From assembly GCF_019670005.1 (NCBI RefSeq), contig NZ_AP019783.1, forward strand, positions 1,384,501 to 1,448,500: DNA of 64,000 bases. Direction: 5' to 3'. A program made the translations under genes and the position numbers. Below, piece by piece: positions 43,134 through 53,760 of the stretch; positions within the stretch are counted from its first letter, which is position 1; each line of letters opens with the position of its first letter. This DNA comes from Methylomagnum ishizawai (GTDB lineage: Bacteria > Pseudomonadota > Gammaproteobacteria > Methylococcales > Methylococcaceae). Below the pieces are notes generated by a model, which had not been told where the DNA came from, ran no database searches, and was given only the letters and a program-made list of their open reading frames with translations.

Positions 43134-43217
43134 AGGGCCGTAGGGGCGATTAGCGTGGCGTAATCGCACGGTTTTAATTCCTCCGATTGCGCTATGCTAA
43201 TTGGAACTGTGCGGGCT
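43134..43217. repeat. Intergenic direct repeat, left copy (84 bp)
   Basis: Starts AGGGCCGTAGG and ends TGCGGGCT. The other copy is at 43822-43906; they differ at about 10 sites. Includes an inverted TGCGATTA/TAATCGCA type element, like REP-style repeats. The pair flanks the 43338-43799 gene. Confidence 0.75.
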
Positions 43218-43337
43218 GGATTCAGTTACGGTGGTGGTGTTTTAGGGTAGAGGCATAATGATGTGTTTCTCGGTTTTTGCGGGGTTAGGCGGCGGAAATG
43301 CCGCTTAACCACAAGTTGGGCGACTTAGGAGAATGCT

Positions 43338-43799
43338 ATGCTGAAGTTGAAGAAAGCTCTCTTCGATGCTTACGGCGGCTTCGGAGACAAACGAATTAAA
43401 AATCTCGACAAGGGTTCGACTTTCGTTGTCGATGATCGCTCCTCTGGAGACTACGGTGCCGATAAAAACCTGTTTCTTTGGTTCTGCTCAATCTTTGTAG
43501 AGGTTATCTCGGACGCTGAAGTTAAGGTCAGCCTATGTGGTGGCGTTCCAATCTCGCCCAGTGTTGAGACTTGGGCAAAAGCTAATGGAGCAAAGCTTGA
43601 AACGTCCCCGGGAGGACAATTGGTCTTCCATATCAAGAAAGGGGAACAGCCCGCTCTTCTCTCTCTTGCAGACGCAATCCAGGGTATCGTTGCACCAGGA
43701 AATAAGTATCCGGTTGCTGCATATAAATATGTCTGCCCACGAACGGCGAACTCACTATCCAGATTGGCTAACGAGTTATCGGCTGCGTGGATCGCCTAA
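43338..43799 (+). CDS. Orphan gene in a repeat-flanked cassette
   Basis: The 153-residue product starts MLKLKKALFDAYGGFGD and is a mix of helices and strands: GSTFVVDDRSSG, SIFVEVISDAEVKVSLCGG, GGQLVFHIKKGEQPALLSLADAI. It has no membrane segment or recognised motif. A good ribosome-binding site (AGGAGAATGCT) precedes the ATG. It lies between two ~85-bp direct repeats, which suggests insertion as a unit. The position within a defence island, after mCpol/CARF and before putAbiC, makes a defence-related role plausible, but this is guilt by association. Confidence 0.5.
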   Translation: MLKLKKALFDAYGGFGDKRIKNLDKGSTFVVDDRSSGDYGADKNLFLWFCSIFVEVISDAEVKVSLCGGVPISPSVETWAKANGAKLETSPGGQLVFHIKKGEQPALLSLADAIQGIVAPGNKYPVAAYKYVCPRTANSLSRLANELSAAWIA

Positions 43800-43821
43800 C
43801 AGCCGGGTGGGCCAGGGCCGT

Positions 43822-43906
43822 AGGGCCGTAGGTGCGATTAGCGTAGCGTAATCGCACGGTTTCAATTCTTCCGATTGCCGTTATGCATAATTGAACTATG
43901 CGGGCT
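43822..43906. repeat. Intergenic direct repeat, right copy (85 bp)
   Basis: Partner of 43134-43217. Contains TGCGATTAGCGTAGCGTAATCGCA, a near-perfect inverted element. It is preceded by a short internal duplication (GGGCCGTA twice). Confidence 0.75.
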
Positions 43907-44087
43907 ATTCGTAGCCTGTAGCGGAATAGCCGGTATTCCGGCGTATTTTGCCGCATGGATGGAATCTTCGCGTTTGGCGCGACCCGCCGCCTACGGTGGA
44001 TAAGGCAGGGTATGTGCAGTTGTATGAAATAGCTAAGGGCGGCGGGGTGATTTGTTCTCCGCCACGCCCACAGAAATTGGGGAATAT

Positions 44088-45215
44088 ATGGAAGATGGCG
44101 GCAAGAATAAAGATAAAGGTTATAATTGGGGATTAATAATTCTGTTCGCGTTTGCGTTTGCGGTCTTGTTTTTGGTGGCCGTGGTGGGTGTGTATTTCTC
44201 CACTTATGGTTTTTACCACTTCCAAATGCCAAGGATCGACCAATGGGGCACTATTGGTGATTTCGTCGGCGGATTGCTTAATCCTGCTTTTAGTTTCGCG
44301 GCCCTGATTGTTTTGTTGTTTACCTACAAAATGCAGGCTGAAACGCTTAGGCTGACGCAAAAGCAACTTAAGGATTCTCAGCAGCAGTCTGAACACTCTA
44401 ATAAAATACAGGGCGAAGCACTCAAGCTTACCCAGCAACAGCTTGATAATTCTAAGGAAGAACTTGCCTTGACTAGGGAGGAGCTTGCCAAATCGAGCAC
44501 CGCGCTTGCGGAGCAGAGCAAGACCCAAGAGCTACAGAGGTTTGAGAATACTTTTTTTCAATTTCTCAGACTTTTGATAGATATGCAAAATACAATTATT
44601 AGCTATGATTTAACGATTTATCAACCATCAATGTATAAAAAATGGGATGCGCTTAACCAATGCTTGCGAGGATGGGTTGAGAAATGTAATCGCACCACAT
44701 ATCCGGGTTCTGATGTGCAAAATATAAGTATTTCGACCAGTTTAAAAGAGTCATTTAGATTTATATATACTGCTATGAAAATTGATTTTTTCAGAATTGA
44801 AATACCAAATACTATGAGCAGTAATGGAGGTTATTTTGAAATAAATATTAAAGATTGTATTGAAGACTTGGCTTTATCGCAAAGAAGCACTTTGTACTAT
44901 AAAAATGAGTTTTTATTGTCTTATTGTCAATTGTTAGAAAGTGTTGTTGATTTTGTTGATGTGGCTCAACTGGAATGCCTTGATAAGGAACGATATATAG
45001 CTGTTGTGCGATTTCAATTAACTAAAGATGAGCTTGCCATTATCTTCTATAATGCCCTTTTGTATGGCCCCGATGGGAAAAATGGGTTAAAGCTTCCTAA
45101 GCTCAAATTGCTGCTCGAAAAGTATAGGTTGCTGCGGGATGTAACCGAAAACGTATTGCTAGACCCTTCCCATATCCATCTCTACAGGGAGAAGCCCGAA
45201 GCCGCCACTCCATGA
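44088..45215 (+). CDS. putAbiC-like phage abortive-infection protein
   Basis: The product is about 375 residues. It has two N-terminal membrane segments (about 14-38 [20 protein letters not shown], and 58-78 [19 protein letters not shown]) and a coiled coil of about 75 residues ([15 protein letters not shown]..., ELALTREEL). The C-terminal cytoplasmic domain starts [18 protein letters not shown], the usual pattern of the putative phage abortive infection family. The start at 44088 has GGGGAA upstream; a TTG at 44052 would add 12 residues. The stop overlaps the hsdM ATG (ATGA), so the gene is in the type I operon. The function in blocking phage growth is inferred from the family. Confidence 0.75.
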   Translation: MEDGGKNKDKGYNWGLIILFAFAFAVLFLVAVVGVYFSTYGFYHFQMPRIDQWGTIGDFVGGLLNPAFSFAALIVLLFTYKMQAETLRLTQKQLKDSQQQSEHSNKIQGEALKLTQQQLDNSKEELALTREELAKSSTALAEQSKTQELQRFENTFFQFLRLLIDMQNTIISYDLTIYQPSMYKKWDALNQCLRGWVEKCNRTTYPGSDVQNISISTSLKESFRFIYTAMKIDFFRIEIPNTMSSNGGYFEINIKDCIEDLALSQRSTLYYKNEFLLSYCQLLESVVDFVDVAQLECLDKERYIAVVRFQLTKDELAIIFYNALLYGPDGKNGLKLPKLKLLLEKYRLLRDVTENVLLDPSHIHLYREKPEAATP

Positions 45216-46831
45216 CCGCCTTCCACAATTTCTATAAGAACCCCACCCAACCGCCCTTATTCCCCCGCATGGCCATCACCCACGAACCCACCGCCAAACT
45301 CGGCTTTGAATCCACCCTTTGGGCCGCCGCCGACAAACTGCGCGGCCACATGGACGCCGCGGAATACAAGCACGTCGTCTTAGGACTCATCTTCCTCAAG
45401 TACATCTCCGACGCCTTCGAGGAGAAACACGCGCAACTCCTGGCCGAGGCCGACCAGGGCGCGGACCCGGAGGACAAGGACGAATACCTCGCCGAGAACA
45501 TCTTCTGGGTTCCGGGCCAAGCCCGCTGGTCGTATCTGCAAGCCAACGCGGTACAGACCCACATCGGCACGCTGATCGACGAGGCCATGACCGCCATCGA
45601 ACACGACAACCCGCGTTTGAAAGGCGTGTTGCCCAAGGACTACGCCCGGCCCCAGCTCGACAAGACCCGCCTGGGCGAACTCATCAACTTGGTGGGCACC
45701 CTCGGCCTGGGCGATAAGGCCAGCCGGTCCAAGGATATCCTGGGGCGGGTGTACGAATACTTCCTGGCGCAGTTCGCCAGCGCCGAGGGCAAGAAGGGCG
45801 GGCAGTTCTACACCCCGCAATGCGTGGTGCAGGTGCTTACCGAGATGCTGGCCCCGTACAAGGGCCGGGTGTACGACCCCTGCTGCGGGTCGGGCGGGAT
45901 GTTCGTGCAGTCGGAGAAGTTCGTGGAGGTCCACGGCGGGCGGATCGGCGACGTGTCGATCTTCGGGCAGGAGTCCAACCCGACCACTTGGCGCTTGGCG
46001 ATGATGAACCTCGCCATCCGGGGGATCGAGGCCAACCTGGGCGGCGAGAACGCCGACAGCTTCCACCGCGACCTGCACCCGGACCTGAAGGCCGATTACA
46101 TCCTGGCCAATCCGCCGTTCAACATGAGCGATTGGGGCGGGGAGCGGCGGCGGGAGGACAAGCGCTGGACTTATGGCGCACCGCCCGCCGGGAATGCCAA
46201 CTATGCCTGGATTCAGCATTTCATCCACCATTTGGCCCCGAACGGGATTGCCGGGTTCGTGCTGGCGAATGGCTCGATGTCGTCCAACCAAACCGGGGAG
46301 GGCGAAATCCGCAAGAACATCATCGACGCCGACTTGGTGGATTGCATGGTGGCGCTGCCGGGGCAGTTGTTCTATTCGACCCAGATTCCGGTATGCCTGT
46401 GGTTCCTGGCCCGCAACAAGAAGAACGGGCGCGGGGTGGAGGGCAGGGCGCTACGCGACCGCTCGGGGCAGGTGTTGTTCATCGACGCCCGCAAGCTGGG
46501 CTATCTGGAGGATCGGGTCCACCGCAAGTTGAGCGGGGACGAGATTGGCCGGATCGCCGACACCTACCACCGCTGGCGCGGCGATAGCGCGGGCGGGTAT
46601 TTGGACGAGGCGGGGTTCTGCAAAAGCACCACGCTGGAAGCGATCCAGGGGCATGGCTATGTGCTGACGCCGGGGCGCTATGTGGGCGCGGCGGAGGTGG
46701 AGGACGACGGGGAGCCGTTCGCGGAGAAGATGGCGCGGCTGACGGCGGAGCTTGAGGGGCAGTTCGCGGAGGGGGCGCGGTTAGAGGTGGCGATTCGGGA
46801 GAGTTTGGGGGGGTTGGGTTATGGCGAGTGA
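45212..46831 (+). CDS. hsdM: Type I restriction-modification methyltransferase HsdM
   Basis: The 539-residue product carries the N-terminal HsdM helical domain ([32 protein letters not shown]) and an N6-adenine methylase core. SAM motif I is [11 protein letters not shown] near 221, and the catalytic NPPF is at 300-303. A QFYTP segment sits near 198. It transfers methyl groups from SAM to adenine at the site defined by HsdS. The ATG at 45212 overlaps the upstream stop by ATGA; an ATG at 45269 (MAITHEP) is a second possibility. It overlaps hsdS by 11 bases. Methylation by this gene protects the host DNA from HsdR. Confidence 0.95.
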   Translation: MTAFHNFYKNPTQPPLFPRMAITHEPTAKLGFESTLWAAADKLRGHMDAAEYKHVVLGLIFLKYISDAFEEKHAQLLAEADQGADPEDKDEYLAENIFWVPGQARWSYLQANAVQTHIGTLIDEAMTAIEHDNPRLKGVLPKDYARPQLDKTRLGELINLVGTLGLGDKASRSKDILGRVYEYFLAQFASAEGKKGGQFYTPQCVVQVLTEMLAPYKGRVYDPCCGSGGMFVQSEKFVEVHGGRIGDVSIFGQESNPTTWRLAMMNLAIRGIEANLGGENADSFHRDLHPDLKADYILANPPFNMSDWGGERRREDKRWTYGAPPAGNANYAWIQHFIHHLAPNGIAGFVLANGSMSSNQTGEGEIRKNIIDADLVDCMVALPGQLFYSTQIPVCLWFLARNKKNGRGVEGRALRDRSGQVLFIDARKLGYLEDRVHRKLSGDEIGRIADTYHRWRGDSAGGYLDEAGFCKSTTLEAIQGHGYVLTPGRYVGAAEVEDDGEPFAEKMARLTAELEGQFAEGARLEVAIRESLGGLGYGE

Positions 46832-48062
46832 GTGGCACGAAACACCGCTTGAAGACTGCATGGAAGCAATTATTGACTATCGAGGCAAAACACCTCGGAA
46901 AACCGCAAATGGTATACCTTTAATAACCGCTAAAATAGTCAAAGGTGGTCGAATAAATACCCCAGAGGAATTTATTGATCCAGATGAGTATGATTCATGG
47001 ATGACGAGAGGGCTTCCCCAAGCAGGTGATGTCGTTATGACTACTGAAGCTCCTTTAGGTGAAGTTGCACAACTTGATGGTAAAAAGGTTGCGTTAGCTC
47101 AACGGTTAATAACTTTGCGTGGGAAGCCAGGGATTCTTGATAACACCTACCTTAAGTTTATTTTGCAATCAGATTTTGTTCGTGAACAGCTTTTTGGGCG
47201 TGCGACAGGAACCACGGTTATTGGTATTAAGCAAAGCGAGTTGCGCAAAATTAAATTACCGTTAGCTCCGTTCCAAGAACAACGCGCCATCGCCCAAGTC
47301 CTCGGCAACCTTGACGACAAAATCGAACTCAATCGCCGCATGAACGCCACGCTGGAAGCCATGGCGCGGGCACTTTTCAAATCCTGGTTTGTCGATTTTG
47401 ATCCCGTCCGGGCCAAGGCCGAAGGGCGCGAGCCGGAAGGATTGGCCCCGGAGATTGCGGCGCTGTTTCCCGATGGGTTCGAGGATTCGGAGTTGGGGGA
47501 GATTCCGGCGGGGTGGGAAGCAAAAAACTGGGGCAATTTAGTTAGCTTGGAATATGGGAAAAGCCTCAAAGGTTATTCGGAAGGGAATAATGATTATCCG
47601 GTATACGGGACAAATGGAAAAATTGGAACTCATTCAAGGCCGTTGTGTAACCATTCTGGAATTATTATCGGAAGAAAGGGGGCTTATCGCGGTGTTCACT
47701 ATTGCAGCACACCTTTTTTTGTTATCGATACGGCTTTTTACGTTGAGCCAAAGAAAGCTGTTGAGCTTCGTTGGGCCTATTATGTGCTGCTTGGTCAAGA
47801 CATTAACAGTATGGATAGCGGATCTGCGATTCCATCAACTAGTCGAGAAGATTTCTATAGCCTGCCCGTGCTGTATCCACCATTTAAAATTCAGGCAGCT
47901 TTCGCAAGAAAGTTAGCCCCACTTTGGGCAAAACAAGAACAGAACGATTCGGAATCCCGCGCCCTTGCCACCCTCCGTGATGCCCTATTACCGAAGTTGC
48001 TTTCCGGGGAACTGCGCGTATTAGCAGTAGGCAGCAAGCTATTAAACGAGGTAGCCGCATGA
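46821..48062 (+). CDS. hsdS: Type I specificity subunit HsdS
   Basis: The 413-residue product has two target-recognition domains: one at about 5-150 ([14 protein letters not shown]..., [24 protein letters not shown]) and one at about 230-390. A conserved central helix pair ([30 protein letters not shown]) and the C-terminal helix [22 protein letters not shown] separate them. The recognition domains are much more AT-rich than the conserved helices, as expected for shuffled DNA-binding units. The protein sets the sequence specificity of the methylase and nuclease. It overlaps hsdM upstream and the next gene by ATGA. Confidence 0.93.
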   Translation: MASEWHETPLEDCMEAIIDYRGKTPRKTANGIPLITAKIVKGGRINTPEEFIDPDEYDSWMTRGLPQAGDVVMTTEAPLGEVAQLDGKKVALAQRLITLRGKPGILDNTYLKFILQSDFVREQLFGRATGTTVIGIKQSELRKIKLPLAPFQEQRAIAQVLGNLDDKIELNRRMNATLEAMARALFKSWFVDFDPVRAKAEGREPEGLAPEIAALFPDGFEDSELGEIPAGWEAKNWGNLVSLEYGKSLKGYSEGNNDYPVYGTNGKIGTHSRPLCNHSGIIIGRKGAYRGVHYCSTPFFVIDTAFYVEPKKAVELRWAYYVLLGQDINSMDSGSAIPSTSREDFYSLPVLYPPFKIQAAFARKLAPLWAKQEQNDSESRALATLRDALLPKLLSGELRVLAVGSKLLNEVAA

Positions 48063-48952
48063 AGCAAATTGGCATTGATGACAATACGCACCATGTATAT
48101 GAAGCATCGAATGGTCCTTGGTGCGCGGTGTGGCCTTCCCCCATGCTCTCAATTGCGGCTTTCGTGGACTCAAATGGTCCATTCTCTGCTCTGGAAAACG
48201 ACCTTTCCCGTGCTCAGCATGCATTTCGAGAAGATACCTTCGATGCAGTAACGAGGATCAGACGTGGACGTTTTTACAGGTCCTCGAATGATCCTCGCCC
48301 ATCTCAGAAATACGTTTTGCTACACCCAGTGTACGGGGCTATTGGGGGCAAGACTAGTGTTCTAAATAATGGCGCGCATACTCTTTTGGATGGAAAAGTT
48401 GAGCGACGCCTATTCATATTTGATCAAGAACAACATCCCCCATCGAAAAAGATTGTGATGATAGGTTCCAGTGAGTCGCTGTGGCGAGTTATTGGTGCCG
48501 AAAGAATTGTTACTGGTGAATATATGGTCACACTCAAGGCACGGCATGCCTTAGGTATATTGCCAGAATTAAATGCTGATGCCATCCCAAAGGACGGGAG
48601 ACAGAAAGCCATAGAAACCTATGAAAAATTGATTGATTCAGCATACCGAGAAACCCCTGGATCCATTATTGACAGGGCACGAGATGCGGCTCAGTGGTGT
48701 TTGGGCACTTGGCTTGCTAATCAACACGGCGACCCTTCGCTTCTTTGTGATGACTTGGGAAGGCTTATTAAAAGGCTCGATCATGGAAAACAAATCATGT
48801 CGTCAGCCGCAAGCATAATCGCTCGCCTTCATTCTAGAGGTAAACCAAACGAGCAAGAACGTTATTCTATCGAGGCACCTATGGAAGCGGACGCAGAATT
48901 TGCTTTGGCAGCAATAGGTATGTTATTGAGAGAGCTTAAGTGGACTATGTAG
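48059..48952 (+). CDS. Unknown protein inside the hsd operon (1)
   Basis: The 297-residue product starts [18 protein letters not shown]. It combines beta segments (PWCAVWPSPMLSIAAFVDSNG) with helices. The later half has SIIDRARDAAQWCLGTWLA and LLCDDLGRLIKRLDHG, like a compact helical bundle with conserved Trp. I do not recognise a family. Its ATG overlaps the hsdS stop (ATGA), so it is translated with the restriction-modification operon. It could be a regulatory or anti-self partner. No membrane helix or catalytic triad is visible. Confidence 0.55.
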   Translation: MKQIGIDDNTHHVYEASNGPWCAVWPSPMLSIAAFVDSNGPFSALENDLSRAQHAFREDTFDAVTRIRRGRFYRSSNDPRPSQKYVLLHPVYGAIGGKTSVLNNGAHTLLDGKVERRLFIFDQEQHPPSKKIVMIGSSESLWRVIGAERIVTGEYMVTLKARHALGILPELNADAIPKDGRQKAIETYEKLIDSAYRETPGSIIDRARDAAQWCLGTWLANQHGDPSLLCDDLGRLIKRLDHGKQIMSSAASIIARLHSRGKPNEQERYSIEAPMEADAEFALAAIGMLLRELKWTM

Positions 48953-49005
48953 TCTATGTGTCCAATCACTAAAAACATCAATAACACCCATTTATAGTTA
49001 CAAAA

Positions 49006-49737
49006 ATGTCCCTTTTAACTAGGGAATTATTAAAGTCTCTCGGATTCATTGAGGACTCGACGGTCATATCGGATTCGCCCGGTGGGCTCAGTCTCGACTT
49101 CGGGGAATTCAAGCTTACAGCGGGTTTCGGAGCTAACCGTTGGCTCCAGCCTTCCGTTTGGCTGGGCGGGATCATCGCCACGCCCAGAAGGCTTACTTCA
49201 ATCGAATGCGAGATGCCAATCGAGGTTGAATCTTGGGAGCAGGGTGCGGCCTGGGTCGCTTGGTGCCTGGATGATCATTCGCCGAAAGGAATATTTGAAC
49301 CCGCTTCGCCAATACCTTGGCTGGTCGAAGGTCGCCAGAATTTCCACCTTCTGCCTTGGGAAAGGAAGCGAGCCGAATATGCCGAGCAGCAGGCTAGGTT
49401 TGCTGCCCGACCACGCTGCACAGTAGAACGGGCTTGGGCTCGACTCGCATTAAATACCCTGGCTGAACAGTTGGAAATCATCAGCGCCGATAGCCTCGTG
49501 ATGTTCGACTTCGACGGTAGCGTTTTGCGCATAGGTTGCGGCGAAAAAGTGATCGCAATGCCTGCCGAGGGCAACCGATGGGAGCAACCGTTTTTGATTA
49601 GCGGAAAGGTGCTTAAAAATCTCCCCAAACGACTGATGACGCCAAGCGTAGATTTTTCGATTTGGGAATCAGCGCTCCGCATTGGCAATCGCCGTTACCG
49701 GGATGATGTTTCCATGGAAAAGGTGGATCACCCATGA
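49006..49737 (+). CDS. Unknown protein inside the hsd operon (2)
   Basis: The 243-residue product starts [14 protein letters not shown] and is beta-rich in the first half ([35 protein letters not shown]). The second half (about 140-243) resembles a small beta-sandwich ([36 protein letters not shown]). No motif is recognised. The ATG of hsdR overlaps its stop (ATGA), giving tight coupling. It shares its position with the previous unknown gene, and together they separate hsdS from hsdR. A role in restriction control or in a separate coupled function is possible. Confidence 0.5.
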   Translation: MSLLTRELLKSLGFIEDSTVISDSPGGLSLDFGEFKLTAGFGANRWLQPSVWLGGIIATPRRLTSIECEMPIEVESWEQGAAWVAWCLDDHSPKGIFEPASPIPWLVEGRQNFHLLPWERKRAEYAEQQARFAARPRCTVERAWARLALNTLAEQLEIISADSLVMFDFDGSVLRIGCGEKVIAMPAEGNRWEQPFLISGKVLKNLPKRLMTPSVDFSIWESALRIGNRRYRDDVSMEKVDHP

Positions 49738-52700
49738 GCGGATCACTGACCGAATCCACCCTCGAACAAACCACCCTCGCTTGGTTTGAAAGCCTTGGCT
49801 ACCGTATTGTCCACGGCCCCGACATCGCCCCCGGCGAACCCGCCGCCGAACGTGCCAGCTACACCGACGCGATCCTCGAAAGCCGCACCCGCGAAGCCCT
49901 GGCCCGCCTCAATCCAAACCTGCCACCCACGGCCCGTGACGAAGCCCTCCGCAAGCTCAAGCACCCCGAAGCCCCCGGCCTCATCGCCAACAACCGCACG
50001 TTCCAGCGCTACCTCGTCGAAGGCGTCCCGGTCGAATACCCCGGCGAAGGCCGCATCGTCGGTGCCCTGGCGCGGCTGTTCGACTTCGACGCCCCCGAGA
50101 ACAACGACTGGCGGGTGGTCAACCAATACACCGTCAAGGACGGCCAGCACACCCGCCGCCCCGATCTCGTCGTGTTCATCAACGGCCTACCGCTCGCCGT
50201 CATCGAACTCAAGAACCCGGCTCAAGCAGCCGCCACGGTGTGGGCCGCTTTCCAGCAACTCCAAACCTATAAGGCGCAAATCCCCGCCCTGTTCGTCTAC
50301 AACGCCCTGCTGCTGATTTCCGATGGCCTGACCGCCCGGCTCGGCTCCCTCACCGCCGACCGCGAACGCTTCGTTCCCTGGCGCAGCCTCGACGGCGACA
50401 CCCTGGCCCCGTCCACCCTGCCCGAACTGGAAGTGATGGTGCGCGGGGTGTTCGAGCCGCGCCGCTGCCTGGACCTGATCCGCTACTTCATCGTGTTCGA
50501 GGACGACGGCGCGGGCCGCTTGGACAAGAAGATCGCCGCCTACCATCAATTCCACGCGGTCAACGCGGCGGTCGCGGCCACCGTGCAGGCCACCGCCCAG
50601 GACGGTGACCGCCGCGCCGGGGTGGTCTGGCACACCCAAGGCTCGGGCAAGAGCCTCACCATGGCCTTCTACGCGGGCAAGCTGATCCAGCACCCGGCCC
50701 TGGCCAACCCCACCCTGGTTATCCTCACCGACCGCAACGACCTGGACGACCAACTGTTCGGCACCTTCGCCCGCTGCGCCGCCTTGCTCCGCCAAACCCC
50801 GGCGCAAGCCCAAAGCCGCGCCGACCTCCGCGACAAACTGCAAGTCGCCGCCGGGGGCGTGGTCTTCACCACGGTGCAGAAGTTTTTCCCGGAGACCCAG
50901 GGCGACCACCACCCGCTGCTGTCCGGGCGCCGCAATATCGTGGTCATCGCCGACGAGGCCCACCGCAGCCAATACGACTTCATCGACGGCTACGCCCGGC
51001 ATTTGCGCGACGCCCTGCCCAACGCCACCTTTATCGGCTTCACCGGCACGCCCATCGAAGCCACCGACAAGAACACGCGGGCGGTGTTCGGCGACTACAT
51101 CAGCATCTACGACATCCAAAGGGCGGTGCGGGACCGGGCCACCGTGCCCATCTACTACGAGCCGCGCCACGCCAAGCTGGCCTTGTCCGCCGCCGAGAAA
51201 CCCAAGATCGACGACGACTTCGAGGAAGTCACCGAAGGCGAGGAAATCGAGCGCAAGGAAAAGCTCAAGTCCAAATGGGCGCAGCAAGAAGCCCTGGCCG
51301 GCACGCCCAAGCGCCTTGCCCTGATCGCCGACGATCTGGTGAACCACTTCGAGCAGCGCCTCGCCGCCATGGACGGCAAGGCCATGGTGGTCTGCATGTC
51401 GCGCCGCATCGCCGTCGCCCTGTACGAGGCCATCGTCCAGCGCCGCCCGGACTGGCACAGCCCCGACGACGACCAGGGCGCGATCAAGATCGTGATGACC
51501 GGCTCCGCCGCCGATGACGAGACCTGGCAACCCCACATCCGCAGCAAAGCCCGCCGGGAAGCCCTGGCCCAGCGCTTCAAGAATCCCGCCGACCCCTTCA
51601 AGCTGGTCATCGTCCGCGATATGTGGCTGACCGGCTTCGACGCGCCCTGCCTGCACACGATGTACCTGGACAAGCCCATGCGCGGCCATGGGCTGATGCA
51701 GGCCATCGCCCGCGTCAACCGGGTGTTCAAGGACAAGCCGGGCGGGTTGGTGGTGGATTACCTGGGGCTGGCCGACTCGCTCAAGCGGGCCATGGCCGAC
51801 TACACCGACAGCGGCGGCCAGGGCGCGACCGCCATCGACCAGGACGAGGCCGTCGCCGCCCTGCGCAAGCACTATGAAATCTGCCAGGGCTTGTTCCATG
51901 GCTTCGATATGAGCCCCTGGCACGGCGGCAGCCCAGGCGAGAAGCTGGCCCTGCTGCCCGCCGCCCAGGAACATATCCTGGCCCAGGACGACGGCAAACA
52001 CCGGCTCCAGCAAGCGGTTGGCGACCTCGGCAAAGCTTTCGCCCTGGCCGTGCCCCACGAAGCCGCCCTTAGCATCCGCGACGAGGTGGCGTTCTTCCAG
52101 GCGGTGCGGGTGGCGCTGAGCAAGGGCGAGGGCGGCGGTAGCGGACCCCAGACCGACTATCAACTCGACCACGCCATCCGCCAAATCGTCGCCAACGCCA
52201 TTGCCCCGGAGGGCGTCATCGACCTGTTTGCGGCGGTCGGGCTGAAACAGCCGGATATTTCCATCCTGTCCGATGAATTCCTCGCCGAAGTCCGGGGCTT
52301 GCCCCATAAGAACCTTGCGGTGGAACTGCTGCGCAAGCTCCTGGATGGGGAAATTAAACAGCGCTCCCGCAAGCACCTGGTGCAATCCCGGTCGTTCACC
52401 GAAATGCTGGAACGCGCCATCCGCGCCTACCAGAACCGCGCCGTGACCACCGCCCAGGTTATTGAGCAGTTGATCCAACTGGCGAAGGACTTGAAAGCCG
52501 CCGGGGCGCGGGGCGAAAGCCTGGGGCTGAACGAGGATGAAACGGCCTTTTACGATGCCCTGGAAACCAGCGACAGCGCCGTCATGGAACTGGGCGACGA
52601 GACCTTGAAGGCCATCGCCCGCGAACTGGTTGAAACCGTCAAGCGCAACGTCAGCATCGACTGGACCGTCAAAGAAGGTGTCCGGGCCAAGCTGCGGGTA

Positions 52701-52811
52701 ATCGTGAAGCGGATACTGCGGAAATATGGCTACCCGCCTAAAAAGCAGGACGACGCTGTAAAGACGGTGTTGGAGCAGGCGGAGTTGTTGGGGATGGAGT
52801 GGGTGGGGTGA
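49734..52811 (+). CDS. hsdR: Type I restriction endonuclease HsdR
   Basis: The 1025-residue product has an N-terminal PD-(D/E)xK nuclease (PDLVVF near 142, with ELK near 158), then a helicase motor. Walker A is GSGKS at 303-307, the DEAH box is at 407-410, and motif [10 protein letters not shown] lies near 430. The later helicase motifs and a C-terminal helical part for complex assembly follow. It translocates DNA and cuts at a distance from unmodified sites, together with HsdM and HsdS. The start overlaps the previous stop (ATGA). Composition is GC-rich like hsdM. Confidence 0.95.
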   Translation: MSGSLTESTLEQTTLAWFESLGYRIVHGPDIAPGEPAAERASYTDAILESRTREALARLNPNLPPTARDEALRKLKHPEAPGLIANNRTFQRYLVEGVPVEYPGEGRIVGALARLFDFDAPENNDWRVVNQYTVKDGQHTRRPDLVVFINGLPLAVIELKNPAQAAATVWAAFQQLQTYKAQIPALFVYNALLLISDGLTARLGSLTADRERFVPWRSLDGDTLAPSTLPELEVMVRGVFEPRRCLDLIRYFIVFEDDGAGRLDKKIAAYHQFHAVNAAVAATVQATAQDGDRRAGVVWHTQGSGKSLTMAFYAGKLIQHPALANPTLVILTDRNDLDDQLFGTFARCAALLRQTPAQAQSRADLRDKLQVAAGGVVFTTVQKFFPETQGDHHPLLSGRRNIVVIADEAHRSQYDFIDGYARHLRDALPNATFIGFTGTPIEATDKNTRAVFGDYISIYDIQRAVRDRATVPIYYEPRHAKLALSAAEKPKIDDDFEEVTEGEEIERKEKLKSKWAQQEALAGTPKRLALIADDLVNHFEQRLAAMDGKAMVVCMSRRIAVALYEAIVQRRPDWHSPDDDQGAIKIVMTGSAADDETWQPHIRSKARREALAQRFKNPADPFKLVIVRDMWLTGFDAPCLHTMYLDKPMRGHGLMQAIARVNRVFKDKPGGLVVDYLGLADSLKRAMADYTDSGGQGATAIDQDEAVAALRKHYEICQGLFHGFDMSPWHGGSPGEKLALLPAAQEHILAQDDGKHRLQQAVGDLGKAFALAVPHEAALSIRDEVAFFQAVRVALSKGEGGGSGPQTDYQLDHAIRQIVANAIAPEGVIDLFAAVGLKQPDISILSDEFLAEVRGLPHKNLAVELLRKLLDGEIKQRSRKHLVQSRSFTEMLERAIRAYQNRAVTTAQVIEQLIQLAKDLKAAGARGESLGLNEDETAFYDALETSDSAVMELGDETLKAIARELVETVKRNVSIDWTVKEGVRAKLRVIVKRILRKYGYPPKKQDDAVKTVLEQAELLGMEWVG

Positions 52812-53002
52812 ATCGGCGTCCAGGGCGATCTATGGCTGCATGCGATGTGGGCCACGATATGGCGTTGGTGGAGGCCGGTGGGGTTTTCCGTTGGGTAAAA
52901 GTTGGGTAAATACCGTCTGCATGGATACGCACGGATAGACAAAGCAACCTGTCGCCGTGCGGGGCTATGCCTTTTGAATCAAAGGTTTATGGATTGGACG
53001 TG

Positions 53003-53049
53003 TTTTCATAATGCGGGTGTCGCAGGTTCGAGTCCCGCCGTTGCTACCA
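53003..53049 (+). other. tRNA 3'-half remnant, probable attachment site
   Basis: The segment TTTTCATAATGCGGGTGTC through GGTTCGAGTCCCGCC to GTTGCTACCA reads like the anticodon loop (CAT), variable loop, T-arm and acceptor end of a tRNA, closest to elongator tRNA-Met. The 5' half is absent: no acceptor strand, D-arm or matching stem lies at the correct distance. One T-stem pair is mismatched. Such truncated tRNA ends mark att sites left when an integrating element duplicates the tRNA 3' end. It lies exactly between the defence island and host genes, so this is probably attR. Confidence 0.6.
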
Positions 53050-53057
53050 GTCAAATC

Positions 53058-53088
53058 AAGCCCTTGCGCGCAAGCCAAGGGCTTTTTT
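53058..53088 (+). terminator. Intrinsic terminator after att site
   Basis: A 9-bp stem (AAGCCCTTG with CAAGGGCTT, loop of 9 bases) is followed by TTTTG. It lies 9 bases after the tRNA-like CCA end. The original tRNA gene probably used it. Confidence 0.75.
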
Positions 53089-53120
53089 GTTGCCAGTGTC
53101 CCATCACAGGGCCAACCCCC

Positions 53121-53738
53121 TCAACCGTCCGGCAAGGACTCGAACAAACCCAAGGCTTCCACCTTGCGGATCAACTGCACCACGTTGTTCACGCCCAGCT
53201 TGCGTAGGATGTTCTCGCGGTGCTTGTCCACGGTGCGGGTCGATAGGGAAAAACGCTCGGCGATGGCCGGGTTGGCCCAGCCCGCGCAGATCAGGTGCAA
53301 GACCTGGAATTCCCGCGCCGTCAGGTTCAAATCGGCTTGGTCGATGCGTTCCCGCACGTTGTCGGGGATCAGCCTGCCGCCCCCGCCCACGGTGCGGACG
53401 GCGGCGAGCAGGGCTTCCGCCGTGCCTTCCTTGAGGAAGATGCCATCGGCTCCGAGTCCCGCCAGATGCTTGAGCAAAGCCCCGGAACGCTCGGCGGTGA
53501 GCATCAGCACCCGCAGTTCCGGGTGGCGCTGCTTGAGATAGGCCAGCGTTTCCCCCACATTCCCACCCGGCATGTTGTAATCCAGGATCAAAAGCTCGGG
53601 TCCGTGTTCGCGGACCAGGGCTTTCAACGTTTCCGCTGTGCCGGTCTCGGCCACGATCCGGTAGTCCGGGCACTGGCCGAGCAGTAGCTTGAGTCCCGCC
53701 CGAAAGATCATATGGTCGTCCGCGATGATGATGCGCAT
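53121..53738 (-). CDS. LuxR/NarL-type response regulator
   Basis: The 205-residue product has a receiver domain (IIIADDHMIFRAGL with acidic pocket at 7-8, phosphoacceptor D53 in LDYNMPGG, and Lys near 101). A LuxR-type HTH follows (LTAREFQVLHLICAGWANPAIAERFSLS). It is a transcription regulator phosphorylated by a partner kinase. The divergent 7TMR-DISM kinase next door is the likely partner. The starts are only about 22 bases apart, so the promoters overlap coding sequence of the other gene. Confidence 0.92.
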   Translation of the reverse strand: MRIIIADDHMIFRAGLKLLLGQCPDYRIVAETGTAETLKALVREHGPELLILDYNMPGGNVGETLAYLKQRHPELRVLMLTAERSGALLKHLAGLGADGIFLKEGTAEALLAAVRTVGGGGRLIPDNVRERIDQADLNLTAREFQVLHLICAGWANPAIAERFSLSTRTVDKHRENILRKLGVNNVVQLIRKVEALGLFESLPDG

Positions 53739-53760
53739 TGTTGTTACCCGCTGTGGATGG

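Noticed and set aside
43134-43906. Repeat pair as ends of a transposon
   Set aside because: The repeats are direct, not inverted, and there is no transposase; better read as REP-type elements or recombination sites.
52943-53049. Possible complete unusual tRNA with AGCAAC acceptor strand
   Set aside because: The AGCAACC at 52943 could pair with the acceptor end, but the distance (about 105 bases) and lack of a D-arm make a real tRNA unlikely; treated as chance.
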